64,000 bases of DNA from Micrococcus flavus (GTDB lineage: Bacteria > Actinomycetota > Actinomycetes > Actinomycetales > Micrococcaceae). Under the pieces are notes generated by a model that saw nothing but the letters and a program-made list of their open reading frames with translations, was not told the DNA's origin and made no database searches. The stretch lies in assembly GCF_014204815.1 (NCBI RefSeq), contig NZ_JACHMC010000001.1:248001-312000 (forward strand). Reading direction: 5' to 3'. Both the position numbers and the translations under genes were made by a program. Of this stretch, positions 8,386 to 16,176 are shown piece after piece; positions within the stretch are counted from its first letter, which is position 1, and every line of letters starts with the position of its first letter.

Positions 8386-9914
8386 TGGAGATGCACTCGA
8401 CCGCCGCGGATGCCGCCGTCGACCATCCGTGGGGTGCCCAGAATGACGCCCAAGGGCCGGGGACGGGGCGCTCCGGGTCGTTGACCGCGAACGTCATGAC
8501 CGTCGCGGACGCACTGCGTGACCCGCGTCTCCGTGTCCCCGAATATCAGCGTCCCTATACGTGGTCCACGACGAACACGGGGCAGCTCGTCGAGGACATT
8601 CGTCGTTTCCGTGCGGCCGCGTCCTACCGGATCGGCACCATGATCGTTCACGTCGAGGACGGCTGGCTGGACATCGTCGACGGCCAGCAGCGGTACATGA
8701 CCTTCGCCCTGATCGCACTCGCACTGCAGGAGGTCCTGGGCGACACCGCCGAGCGCGCCGAGCACCAGCGTGCGGCCCTGGACCGCGCGGCGGCCATCGA
8801 GCTGCCGCCGGGCCGCCGGGACGTGTCGGAGCGCCACATCGTCGAGAACCACCGCCTCATCCTGCAGACGTTCCGGTCCTGGGACAGCACCGAGGTCGAG
8901 GACTTCGCGGACTACTTCCTGGACCGTTGCACGCTGGTGCGCCTGATCGTCTGCGACCTCGACGCGGCCTTCCAGATGTTCGACTCGCAGAACACCCGCG
9001 GCCGGGCGCTCCTGCCCACCGACCTACTGAAGGCATACCACCTCCGCGCCTATGGTGAGGCCACATCGGACCGGGCGGCGATCCTCGCGGCCGTGCGGGA
9101 GTGGGAAGCTACCCCGCCGTTCGAGATCCACCATCTCTTCTCGCGTCTGCTCTATCCGATCCTCCGCTGGAGCGCCGGTGAGTCCCTGCCGCGCGACGGC
9201 TTCACCGCGTCCCGGATCGGAGCGTTCAAGGGGATCTCCGCGGGGCCGACGGGCCTCGGACGACTGCCCTGGGCGCACGGGCTTCTCATGGCCAAGGCCC
9301 ACGTGGACGACTACAACGGACGCAACGCCGCGCTGATCGCGCACGGTGCCCTTCCTCCGCTGGAGTTCCCGTTCCAGCTGACCCAGCCTGTCATCGACGG
9401 CGAGATGTTCTTCCGCCTGGTGCATCACTACACCCGGCTCGCGAGGGCCCTCGGCGTCTCCGCGACGGACGCGGAGCAGACCGCCGGGGACGACGCCCGT
9501 CGTGGGAGGGAGAACAGGCGATTCCAGACGATCACCCGGCTCGTCCGGGCCACCGGTACCGGCGCTGGCTACCGCTACACACAGGAGCTCTACGGAGCGC
9601 TGCTGCTGGCCTACGCGGACCGGTTCGGCGACCACGACATCGAGCGCGCCGCTCTCGTGCTCGCACGGCATGCCTTCGCATTGAGAACACGGTTGACGCG
9701 GGTCTACCCGCGCTCCGTGGAACTTCACGCGCTGGGCCAGCACGGGGCGCCGGACCTGGAGGACCGGGTCAACCTGTTCCGCCTGATGAGGAGCAGCCTG
9801 GACCCCGCCGCCGTCACCGGGCGCGTGGCGGCCCTCCCCGGGCCGTACGTGGACGAGGCCTCCCCGGTGGAGCGTCTCTACTCGGACACGGAGGAAGCCC
9901 ACGATGCAGACTGA
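8385..9914 (+). CDS. DUF262 (GmrS-like) protein without a visible HNH domain
   Basis: I start this 509-residue protein at the ATG at 8385, which overlaps the previous TGA by one base; the frame is open upstream only inside the preceding gene. The N-terminus has the DUF262 signature: RVPEYQRPYTWS (~residue 48) and DIVDGQQRYMT (~97), the ParB-like nucleotide-binding/hydrolysis motif of GmrSD-type proteins. A later FDSQNTRG segment matches the conserved F-x-x-x-N-x-x-G stretch of the family. I see no DUF1524/HNH motif in the C-terminal half. Overlap with the next DUF262 gene suggests a two-subunit complex. Confidence 0.85.
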   Translation: MEMHSTAADAAVDHPWGAQNDAQGPGTGRSGSLTANVMTVADALRDPRLRVPEYQRPYTWSTTNTGQLVEDIRRFRAAASYRIGTMIVHVEDGWLDIVDGQQRYMTFALIALALQEVLGDTAERAEHQRAALDRAAAIELPPGRRDVSERHIVENHRLILQTFRSWDSTEVEDFADYFLDRCTLVRLIVCDLDAAFQMFDSQNTRGRALLPTDLLKAYHLRAYGEATSDRAAILAAVREWEATPPFEIHHLFSRLLYPILRWSAGESLPRDGFTASRIGAFKGISAGPTGLGRLPWAHGLLMAKAHVDDYNGRNAALIAHGALPPLEFPFQLTQPVIDGEMFFRLVHHYTRLARALGVSATDAEQTAGDDARRGRENRRFQTITRLVRATGTGAGYRYTQELYGALLLAYADRFGDHDIERAALVLARHAFALRTRLTRVYPRSVELHALGQHGAPDLEDRVNLFRLMRSSLDPAAVTGRVAALPGPYVDEASPVERLYSDTEEAHDAD

Positions 9915-11961
9915 GAAGCACGCGCCTGAGGCGCTGACGATCGAGGAGGTCTTCACCGCCGCCCGGCACTACCGGGTGCCGGTCTACCAGCGGGCCTACG
10001 CCTGGACGCAGGTTGAGATCTCGACACTGCTCGCGGACGTGCGCCGCGCTCGCCTCCGCTCGGAGAAACCGGATACGCAAGGAGCCTCGTCCGACTACTA
10101 CCTCGGCGCGCTGGTGGTGAACCGAGCCACGACTCCTGAGGGCGTGCCGATGGACGAGGTGGTCGACGGGCAGCAGCGCCTGACCACGTTGACGGTGCTG
10201 GCGGCCGTCGCGGAGCGTGTCATCCGTGCCGGTGTCCTCGACCCCCGGGCGTTGGCCGTCCTGGATTACGAAGGGCGCCCCGAGGCCGGGGAGGACCTCG
10301 CGACCCTCCGCCGTCGGGGCGCCCCCGCCGGGACGTCGTTCCAGGTGGACGCCATCGGGGTGGCCGTCGAGACGATCGCTGCGGCCTGCCGGCGGGCCAT
10401 GGACCGGCAAACCCCGGCAGACGATCAGGAGGTGATGTTCGACGGCGACGACCTCGCGTACCTCTGGAAGCATGTCCGGTTGCTGCGCACCGAACTTCCG
10501 AAGGGCACGGACCTCAACCACTATTTCGAGGTGATGAACACCCGCGGTGAGCAGCTCGCCAAGCACGAGATCCTCAAGGCCACATTGATGCGGCCTCTCC
10601 AGGACGCCACGGACCGGAAGGTGTTCGCGCACGTCTGGGACTCCTGCGCCGTCCTGGACCGCCACATCCAGCTCCAGTTCTCGACGGAGCGGCCGAAGGA
10701 TGGCGGTGAGGCGGCAAGAGACGCCGTCTTCGGAGGGTCCTGGTCGGCCCTCCTCACACGGGATTTCGCGTCGCTGCGGGCAGCTCTCGCGCCGAGCCAG
10801 ACCGCGACGGCGTCGGGCGCCCGCACCATCATGGGGCCTCTGCTGGCCGCCGGGCAGACCGCCGTGGAGTCCGGGCCCTCGTCCGACCAGCGCCAGGACG
10901 ACGCCGATACCGGCGCCTACGGGACCATCGTCGACTTCCCGAACCTGCTGCTGCATGTGCTGCGCGTGATGCAGGAGAAGGGTGCGGGGGCCGAGCCCGG
11001 CCTGCCGCGGTGGGGCCAGGACTCAACGGGGGCCGTGCGACTCGAGGACGGCTCCCTGCTGGAGCAGTTCGCCCAGCACGGCCAGGCCGACGCGGCCTGG
11101 TCTCAGCGCTTCCTCGTCACGCTGCTCCGCATGCGCCTTCTGCTGGACACCTATGTGATCAGGACTCTGGCGACGACGGGAACACAGGCGGACGAGGAGA
11201 ACTGGGTGCTCAGTCGAGCTCAGAAGCTCGAGACGGAGGCCGGCGAGCGCTCTCCCCGCCGACGGCTGGGTGTGAAGAACACCTTCCAGGATCCGCAGGT
11301 CCAGGACGCCGTCCGGAACCTTCAGGCCATGTTCCAGGTCACCGACACGCGCCGCACGTCCAAGTACTTCCTGTACCGCATCCTGCGATGGCTGGATGCG
11401 CAGCCGGTGGATGGTGTGGACGGTGTGGCGTTTCAGCTCATGCTGGAAGATCTGGCGCGGGAGCGCCTCGGTGCCTACGAGGCGGACAAGACCTGGGATG
11501 CCGGCGTCAACGTCCCCAACTTCGTCTTCAACGCCCTGGACTACATCCTCTGGGACGCCGGCCGGACATCGTCCATGGAACGGGAGCATCTGCGGGAGCC
11601 CCTCAGCGATGTCGAACAGGAGGTGCTCCGCCGGCGCGCCGACGGCTTCCGGTTCCGATACCGAACCTCGGTGGAGCACTTCTACCCCGTGGTCCCGGGT
11701 GAGGAGCAGGAGGCCTTGACCGCGGAGGACGTCAACCGTTTCGGGAACCTGTGCATCATGGGCCGACGCGAGAATTCTCAGCGGAACAACCTGATGCCCG
11801 TCTCGAAGGTGAAGCAGTACTCCTCGGACGAACAGAGCCTGAAGTTCCAGCTCATGGCCGGCATCCTTCACGCCGAGGGCGACTGGGACGTCTCCCAGAT
11901 CAAGGAGCACGGGAACAGCATGCGGCGGGTGATCCAAGAGTGGCAGGGCAAGCGGCCCTGA
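9904..11961 (+). CDS. DUF262 protein with C-terminal HNH-like (DUF1524-type) domain
   Basis: This 685-residue protein starts 11 bp inside the previous gene. The DUF262 domain shows YRVPVYQRAYAWT (~residue 24) and EVVDGQQRLTTL (~85), then FEVMNTRGEQLAKHEILK. Near the C-terminus, SVEHFYPVV (~590) followed by FGNLCIMGRRENSQRNNLMP (~614) resembles the HNH pattern (IEHIxP...GNLxLxxxxxNS...N) of DUF1524. Enzymes of this architecture, such as GmrSD and its relatives, are modification-dependent (type IV) restriction endonucleases. The HNH assignment is less certain than in the next gene because the first motif is divergent. Confidence 0.85.
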   Translation: MQTEKHAPEALTIEEVFTAARHYRVPVYQRAYAWTQVEISTLLADVRRARLRSEKPDTQGASSDYYLGALVVNRATTPEGVPMDEVVDGQQRLTTLTVLAAVAERVIRAGVLDPRALAVLDYEGRPEAGEDLATLRRRGAPAGTSFQVDAIGVAVETIAAACRRAMDRQTPADDQEVMFDGDDLAYLWKHVRLLRTELPKGTDLNHYFEVMNTRGEQLAKHEILKATLMRPLQDATDRKVFAHVWDSCAVLDRHIQLQFSTERPKDGGEAARDAVFGGSWSALLTRDFASLRAALAPSQTATASGARTIMGPLLAAGQTAVESGPSSDQRQDDADTGAYGTIVDFPNLLLHVLRVMQEKGAGAEPGLPRWGQDSTGAVRLEDGSLLEQFAQHGQADAAWSQRFLVTLLRMRLLLDTYVIRTLATTGTQADEENWVLSRAQKLETEAGERSPRRRLGVKNTFQDPQVQDAVRNLQAMFQVTDTRRTSKYFLYRILRWLDAQPVDGVDGVAFQLMLEDLARERLGAYEADKTWDAGVNVPNFVFNALDYILWDAGRTSSMEREHLREPLSDVEQEVLRRRADGFRFRYRTSVEHFYPVVPGEEQEALTAEDVNRFGNLCIMGRRENSQRNNLMPVSKVKQYSSDEQSLKFQLMAGILHAEGDWDVSQIKEHGNSMRRVIQEWQGKRP

Positions 11962-11994
11962 CACCTCTGGACGACCTGGCCTCAGAGCCCTCGT

Positions 11995-12000
11995 TAGGCT
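11995..12000 (+). promoter_or_regulatory. -10 box of a probable leaderless promoter
   Basis: TAGGCT ends 6 bp before the ATG at 12007, in the only gap (45 bp) of the DUF262 series. The spacing implies that transcription begins at or next to the start codon. No good -35 box is seen (a weak TGGACG lies 21 bp upstream). Confidence 0.5.
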
Positions 12001-12006
12001 CGTCCC

Positions 12007-14124
12007 ATGGTCGCCGCGCGTGAAGTCACCCTTCAGGAACTCCTCGGGGGCTCCTACCAGTACACGGTCCCGCTCTACCAGCGGACGTACTCCTGGGGCC
12101 GCCCGCAGTGGCAGCGCCTGTGGGAGGACGTCGTGGACGTCGCCGACCATCGGCGGGACAACCCTTCGGCGACCCACTTCCTCGGCTCCCTCGTTCTCGC
12201 CGGCTTCCGGGACAACGGGCCCGGTGGCGTCCAGCGGTGGCTCGTGGTGGACGGGCAGCAGCGGCTGACGACGCTGACGCTCCTCCTCGCCGCTGTCCGA
12301 GACCACCGGGCTGAGCACGAAGGCCCCATGCACGCCGATCGGGTCAACGAGAAGTACCTGGTCAACAAGTGGGAGGACGGCCATCTCCGCTACAAGGTCC
12401 TGCCCACCCAGGCCGACCGCGGCGCCTACCGCGGACGGATCGAGCACGCCCCGGACGCTGCCGAAGGCTCCAGGATCAGCGAAGCCCACCAGTTCTTCCG
12501 GACGAAGCTGGTCGAGTTGAGCCATCCCCCTGCCGACGGTGAAGAGGCGCCGCTGACCGTGGCGGAGGTCGAGTCCGCCGTCGTCGCCGGCCTGTCGATC
12601 GTGTCCGTGACCACCGGGGAGAATGACAACGCCCACCGCATCTTCGAGTCGCTGAACAACACCGGCCTCAAGCTCACCCAGGGCGACCTGCTCAGGAACT
12701 ACCTGTTCATGCAGCTGCCCACACGGGCGGATGAGGTCTACACCACCCTGTGGCTCCCGTTGCAGAACCTGCTCTCCAATGAGGAACTGGAGACCCTGTT
12801 CTGGCTTGACCTGGTGCAACAGGATCCCAAGGTCCGCCAGACGGAGATCTACGCGGGGCAGCAGCGTCGCATGCGTGACCTGCAGGACGAGTCGCAGGTC
12901 AGGGACGAAGTCGAGCGGTTCCTGGCGTTGGGGCGTCTCTACGACGTCATGCTCCGCCCGGAGAAGGAGAAGGACGACGCAGTGCGCTTCCGCTTGGCAC
13001 GCCTGCGCGCCTGGCGCACGACGACGACGTTCCCGATCACACTGCACCTGATGGAGCGCCGGTCGTTGGGGGACATCGACTCGGACGAACTGGCCCGTGC
13101 GCTCCTCTACCTCGAGTCGTACCTGGTCCGACGCCTCGTCTTCGGCCGCTACTCCGACGGTCTCAACACCACCTTGCTCGCGGCGACGGCGGACATCCAA
13201 GGTCAGGACGATCCGGCGGATGCCCTGCAGCGCTTCCTCTCCAGCGGACGGAAGCACTTCGCCTCCGACGATCAGATCCGCCAGGCCGTGATGACGGCAC
13301 CCTTCTACACCACGGGCCGGGCAGCCCACCGGAAGCTGATCCTCCGGTGGATCGAGGAGTCCTACGGCAGCAAGGAGCCGGTGGACCTCGACAGCGCGAC
13401 CATCGAGCACGTCATGCCGCAGACCCTCACGGAGGAGTGGGAGCGCGCTCTGGCCGACCAGCTCGCGGCGCACCAGGACCTTCGAGAGGTGCACACCGAG
13501 CTCCTGCACACCTTGGGCAACCTCACCCTCACCGGATACAACAGCGAGCTGAGCAACGGGCCATTCGCCGTCAAGCGTGCGGAGCTGGCCAAGAGCGGCA
13601 TCCGCATGAACCAGGAGATCGCCGCCGAACTCGTCTGGGGTCCGGGGCAGATCCGTGCCCGCGCCGAGCGGCTCGCGGACCGGATCGTCGGCATCTGGCC
13701 GGGTCCCTCCGCGGAGGCCGCCTCCGGAGTCGCTCACACGGCCTGGCAGACGCTGACGGATGCCGTCGCGGCCATTCCCGATGGATCGTGGACCTCCTAC
13801 GGCGAACTGGCACGGCTGATCGGCAGCCACCCGGTCCCCGTGGGGACCTACCACGCGCGCACGGCGCTGCCGCACGCTCATCGTGTGCTCCAGGCAGGAG
13901 GCACCGTGTCGCCGTCCTTCCGGTGGACGGACCCAGAACGCACGGATGACCCGCACGACGTCCTCGCCGCCGAAGGGGTGCGCTTCTCCGAGGACGGACA
14001 TGCCGACGGCGGCCAGCGGCTGCTGGCGGAGCAGCTCGCCGAGCTCATCGACGTCGACGTCGACCTGACCGATCCTCGGTCGCTCGCCGCCCCGGGCAAC
14101 GACCCTGCGCTGCGGGACCGCTGA
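12007..14124 (+). CDS. DUF262-DUF1524 (HNH) protein fused to an MGMT/ATL-like domain
   Basis: This 705-residue protein has three modules. DUF262: YTVPLYQRTYSWG (~residue 19) and VVDGQQRLTTLTL (~80). DUF1524 HNH: ATIEHVMPQ (~465) and LGNLTLTGYNSELSN (~504). A C-terminal MGMT-like DNA-binding domain: IPDGSWTSYGELARLIG (~590) and HAHRVLQAGG (~623). In O6-alkylguanine methyltransferases the last motif is PCHRV with a reactive Cys; here Ala stands at that position, as in some alkyltransferase-like (ATL) proteins that bind damaged bases without repairing them. This suggests a modification- or lesion-dependent nuclease. It may have its own promoter. The stop is followed directly by an in-frame ORF. 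Confidence 0.85.
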   Translation: MVAAREVTLQELLGGSYQYTVPLYQRTYSWGRPQWQRLWEDVVDVADHRRDNPSATHFLGSLVLAGFRDNGPGGVQRWLVVDGQQRLTTLTLLLAAVRDHRAEHEGPMHADRVNEKYLVNKWEDGHLRYKVLPTQADRGAYRGRIEHAPDAAEGSRISEAHQFFRTKLVELSHPPADGEEAPLTVAEVESAVVAGLSIVSVTTGENDNAHRIFESLNNTGLKLTQGDLLRNYLFMQLPTRADEVYTTLWLPLQNLLSNEELETLFWLDLVQQDPKVRQTEIYAGQQRRMRDLQDESQVRDEVERFLALGRLYDVMLRPEKEKDDAVRFRLARLRAWRTTTTFPITLHLMERRSLGDIDSDELARALLYLESYLVRRLVFGRYSDGLNTTLLAATADIQGQDDPADALQRFLSSGRKHFASDDQIRQAVMTAPFYTTGRAAHRKLILRWIEESYGSKEPVDLDSATIEHVMPQTLTEEWERALADQLAAHQDLREVHTELLHTLGNLTLTGYNSELSNGPFAVKRAELAKSGIRMNQEIAAELVWGPGQIRARAERLADRIVGIWPGPSAEAASGVAHTAWQTLTDAVAAIPDGSWTSYGELARLIGSHPVPVGTYHARTALPHAHRVLQAGGTVSPSFRWTDPERTDDPHDVLAAEGVRFSEDGHADGGQRLLAEQLAELIDVDVDLTDPRSLAAPGNDPALRDR

Positions 14125-14547
14125 GTCGACCGACTGTACGACCACAACGATCCCGAATCGGCCCGCGCACTGATCGAGGTCCAACGAGGCTGGGTCGAGC
14201 GCGGTGGCCGGGCGGAATTCGCGGACAATGCCGCCGGCGGTTGTTTCTTGGTCGTCCCGCGCACGTCGGACCGCAACATCTGGCCCGTGATCCTGTACCC
14301 GACGTACGGCGTCGAGGTCGTCTTCTACCACCTCGCGAAGTGGGCTCCGTTCACCGATGAATCGCTTCTCGACGAGTTCCGGGAGCGCCTGAACCTCGTC
14401 CCTGGCGTGGAGTTCGGCCCGGACGCTCTCCGCCGTCGCCCGACCATCAAACCGGAGATCCTCCAGCCAGCCGCCGCGCAGGAGGCGTTCCTCGACGCGC
14501 TGGAGTGGTTCCTGCACACGGTCCAGAAGCGCGACACGACTACCTGA
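14125..14547 (+). pseudogene. In-frame downstream ORF without a normal start (possible 3' part of the upstream gene)
   Basis: After the TGA at 14122-14124 the same frame stays open for 140 codons (VDRLYDHNDPES... to ...TVQKRDTTT). It has no ATG or GTG; the only standard-type start is a TTG at 14248, which would cut the apparent domain in half. The translation looks like real protein (for example NIWPVILYPTYGVEVVFYHL and a closing helix EAFLDALEWFLHTV), and composition matches its neighbours. It may be a domain of the upstream protein split off by a nonsense mutation, a readthrough extension, or a remnant of another gene. I do not recognise the family. Confidence 0.5.
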
Positions 14548-14551
14548 CGGC

Positions 14552-14567
14552 CCTGCCGGGGGGCAGG
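14552..14567 (+). terminator. Short hairpin at the end of the defence block
   Basis: CCTGCC-GGGG-GGCAGG forms a 6-bp GC stem 5 bp after the last ORF of the block. No T-run follows, which is common in high-GC actinobacteria. It is a candidate terminator only. Confidence 0.4.
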
Positions 14568-14611
14568 TCCTGACGAGGCATCGCAGTCGTTATTCCGTCC
14601 ACCCCACCCAC

Positions 14612-14617
14612 TAGCCT
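14612..14617 (+). promoter_or_regulatory. -10 box of a probable leaderless promoter
   Basis: TAGCCT lies 7 bp before the ATG at 14625, with no ribosome-binding site between them. This fits leaderless transcription of the small basic protein gene. Confidence 0.5.
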
Positions 14618-14624
14618 CCCCACC

Positions 14625-14834
14625 ATGAAGATCGGATTCCGGAAGCCCTCCCTCAGGAAGTCCCTCAAGGCCCGCACCACGGGCCGCGCCAAGCGTGCGA
14701 TCAAGCGCAAGGTCATCCCCGGCTACGGCCGCAAGGGGATGGGCTGGCTGCGCGATCCGAAGCGCGCCGCCTACAACGCGGTCTACCGGCGCACCACGTT
14801 CGGCCTCGGCGACGTCCTGAAGATGTTCCGCTGA
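14625..14834 (+). CDS. Small very basic hypothetical protein
   Basis: This 69-residue protein is extremely rich in Arg and Lys (KPSLRKSLKARTTGRAKRAI). It ends in a motif-like stretch, GWLRDPKRAAYNAVYRRTTFG, followed by LGDVLKMFR. It has no signal peptide or membrane segment. The charge suggests nucleic-acid binding, but that is only inference. It has its own leaderless-type promoter and sits at the border between the defence block and core genes. I recall similar short proteins with a W-L-x-(D/N)-P-K-x-A-x-Y-N motif in other Gram-positive genomes but cannot name a function. Confidence 0.7.
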   Translation: MKIGFRKPSLRKSLKARTTGRAKRAIKRKVIPGYGRKGMGWLRDPKRAAYNAVYRRTTFGLGDVLKMFR

Positions 14835-14926
14835 GCACGCGCAGCAACATCCCCGACGCCGTCGACACGGACCGGACCGCCGGCACCGTCGAGCTCCTCG
14901 AGCCGCCCCGTGAGGCCGTCGAGTGG

Positions 14927-15373
14927 ATGGCCTCGCCCGCCCCCGCGACCGACCTCTGGTGGTCCGCCACGGTCCGCGGGGAGGTGGACCCGGACTGGCA
15001 CCGGCTGGAGAGCGCCGCCCAGATCGCGGACCTGGTGCACGCCCTCACCGACCCGCGGGACAAGCTGATCCTCGAGGACGAGCCGCCCACCCGGTACGCG
15101 CAGATCATGCTGCTGGGCGACGGGCTCTTCATGGTGGAGATCGCGAAGCGGTTCGAGGGGCGCGGGGCCTACAACTGGCGGATCGGCCGGGGCCGGGCCG
15201 CGGACGAGGCCGCCAACGACCCTCAGGACCTCGTCCAGTTCTTGCAGGAGCTCACCGCCGCCGAGACCATCGAGGTCCTCGTCAGCTGGGCACAGGGCCA
15301 CGGCCTCCCGCTGCCCTACGGGGCGGCCCTGCGCACCTACGGCACCCCGCCGGACCCGGGGTTGGGCGTCTGA
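14927..15373 (+). CDS. Hypothetical protein
   Basis: A 148-residue acidic, soluble protein that I do not recognise. Recognisable pieces are ATDLWWSATV, a helix IADLVHALTDPRDKLILEDE, an alternating strand region RYAQIMLLGDGLFMVEIA and a second helix DPQDLVQFLQEL. The mixed alpha/beta look resembles some immunity or YbjN-like folds, but no motif supports either. The ATG at 14927 is the first ATG, GTG or TTG in the frame. Translation upstream (TAGTVELLEPPREAVEW) also looks protein-like, so an unusual start nearer the end of the previous gene is possible. Confidence 0.6.
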   Translation: MASPAPATDLWWSATVRGEVDPDWHRLESAAQIADLVHALTDPRDKLILEDEPPTRYAQIMLLGDGLFMVEIAKRFEGRGAYNWRIGRGRAADEAANDPQDLVQFLQELTAAETIEVLVSWAQGHGLPLPYGAALRTYGTPPDPGLGV

Positions 15374-15434
15374 CCGTGCCGAACGACGCCGGCTGCCGAC
15401 TCCACGGGTGTGCGCGACCGGGCATCATGGCTCC

Positions 15435-16166
15435 ATGACGCCAGCCCTGGAGCACCTCGCCGCCCTCCCGCCGCATGCCGCGATCGACCCGGCCGAGCTC
15501 GCCGCGGCCCTCACGCCGGTGCCGGAGCTCGCTGGCTGGCGCGTCACGCCGTCGTCGACACCCGCCGGCACCACCCCACCCGAGCTCACCATCACCTACG
15601 CCACCGACGACTTCGCCACGGCCCTGGCCCTGGCGAACCGGATCGGGGAGGCCGCCGAGGCCGCCGACCACCACCCGGACCTGACCGTCTCCTACGGCCG
15701 GCTCACCGTGGGCATGCACAGCCACGACGTCCGCGCCCTCACCTCCCGCGACGTCCGCCTGGCCCGCACCGTCGCCCGCCTCGCCAGCGAGGTCCTCGCC
15801 CCCCACGCCCTCGCCGCGTACGGCACCCTGGCGCCCGGCCGCTCGAACGCGCACGTCATGGACGGTGTGCGCGGCACCTGGATCCCCGGCACCCTCCGCG
15901 GCACGCTCCACGCCAGCGGCACCGGTGCGGCCACCGGCTACCCAGGCGTCGTCCTCGCCGGCGCCGCGCCCGCGCACGCGACCACCGACGTCCCCGCCCA
16001 GGTGCTCGTGTCCGCCGACCTCCCGGACCACTGGGACCGCCTCGACGCCTTCGAGGGCGCCGGCTACCGGCGGGTGCCCGCCGTCGTCGCCCTGGAGGAC
16101 GACGACGCCGTTTGCCCCGCCTTCGTCTATGAGCTGGTGCCCGATGCCGTCCCGCCGTCCGCCTGA
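15435..16166 (+). CDS. Pterin-4a-carbinolamine dehydratase / gamma-glutamylcyclotransferase-like fusion
   Basis: This 243-residue protein carries two domains. Residues ~1-110 look like the PCD/DCoH fold (GWRVTPSS, ELTITYATDDFATALALANR, AEAADHHPDLTVSYGRLTV, then HDVRALTSRDVRLA); the AxxADHHPD motif holds the family's catalytic histidines. Residues ~120-240 match the AIG2/GGCT fold (LAAYGTLAPG, GTLRGTLHASG, GYPGVVL, LDAFEGAGYRRVPAVV), with the acidic catalytic residue probably in LDAFEG. The two activities do not share an obvious pathway, so the role of the fusion is unclear. The start is the ATG at 15435, six bases after CATCAT, rather than the GTG at 15408. Confidence 0.8.
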   Translation: MTPALEHLAALPPHAAIDPAELAAALTPVPELAGWRVTPSSTPAGTTPPELTITYATDDFATALALANRIGEAAEAADHHPDLTVSYGRLTVGMHSHDVRALTSRDVRLARTVARLASEVLAPHALAAYGTLAPGRSNAHVMDGVRGTWIPGTLRGTLHASGTGAATGYPGVVLAGAAPAHATTDVPAQVLVSADLPDHWDRLDAFEGAGYRRVPAVVALEDDDAVCPAFVYELVPDAVPPSA

Positions 16167-16176
16167 GCCCCCCGCC

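Noticed and set aside
11023-14517. 1164-residue minus-strand ORF opposite the DUF262 genes
   Set aside because: No domain motif, antisense to two well-supported proteins; artefact of missing stop codons in high-GC DNA.
1-14624. Prophage or integrative element carrying the defence genes
   Set aside because: No integrase, transposase, att-like repeats or phage structural gene inside the window; the left border is not visible, so it cannot be fully excluded.
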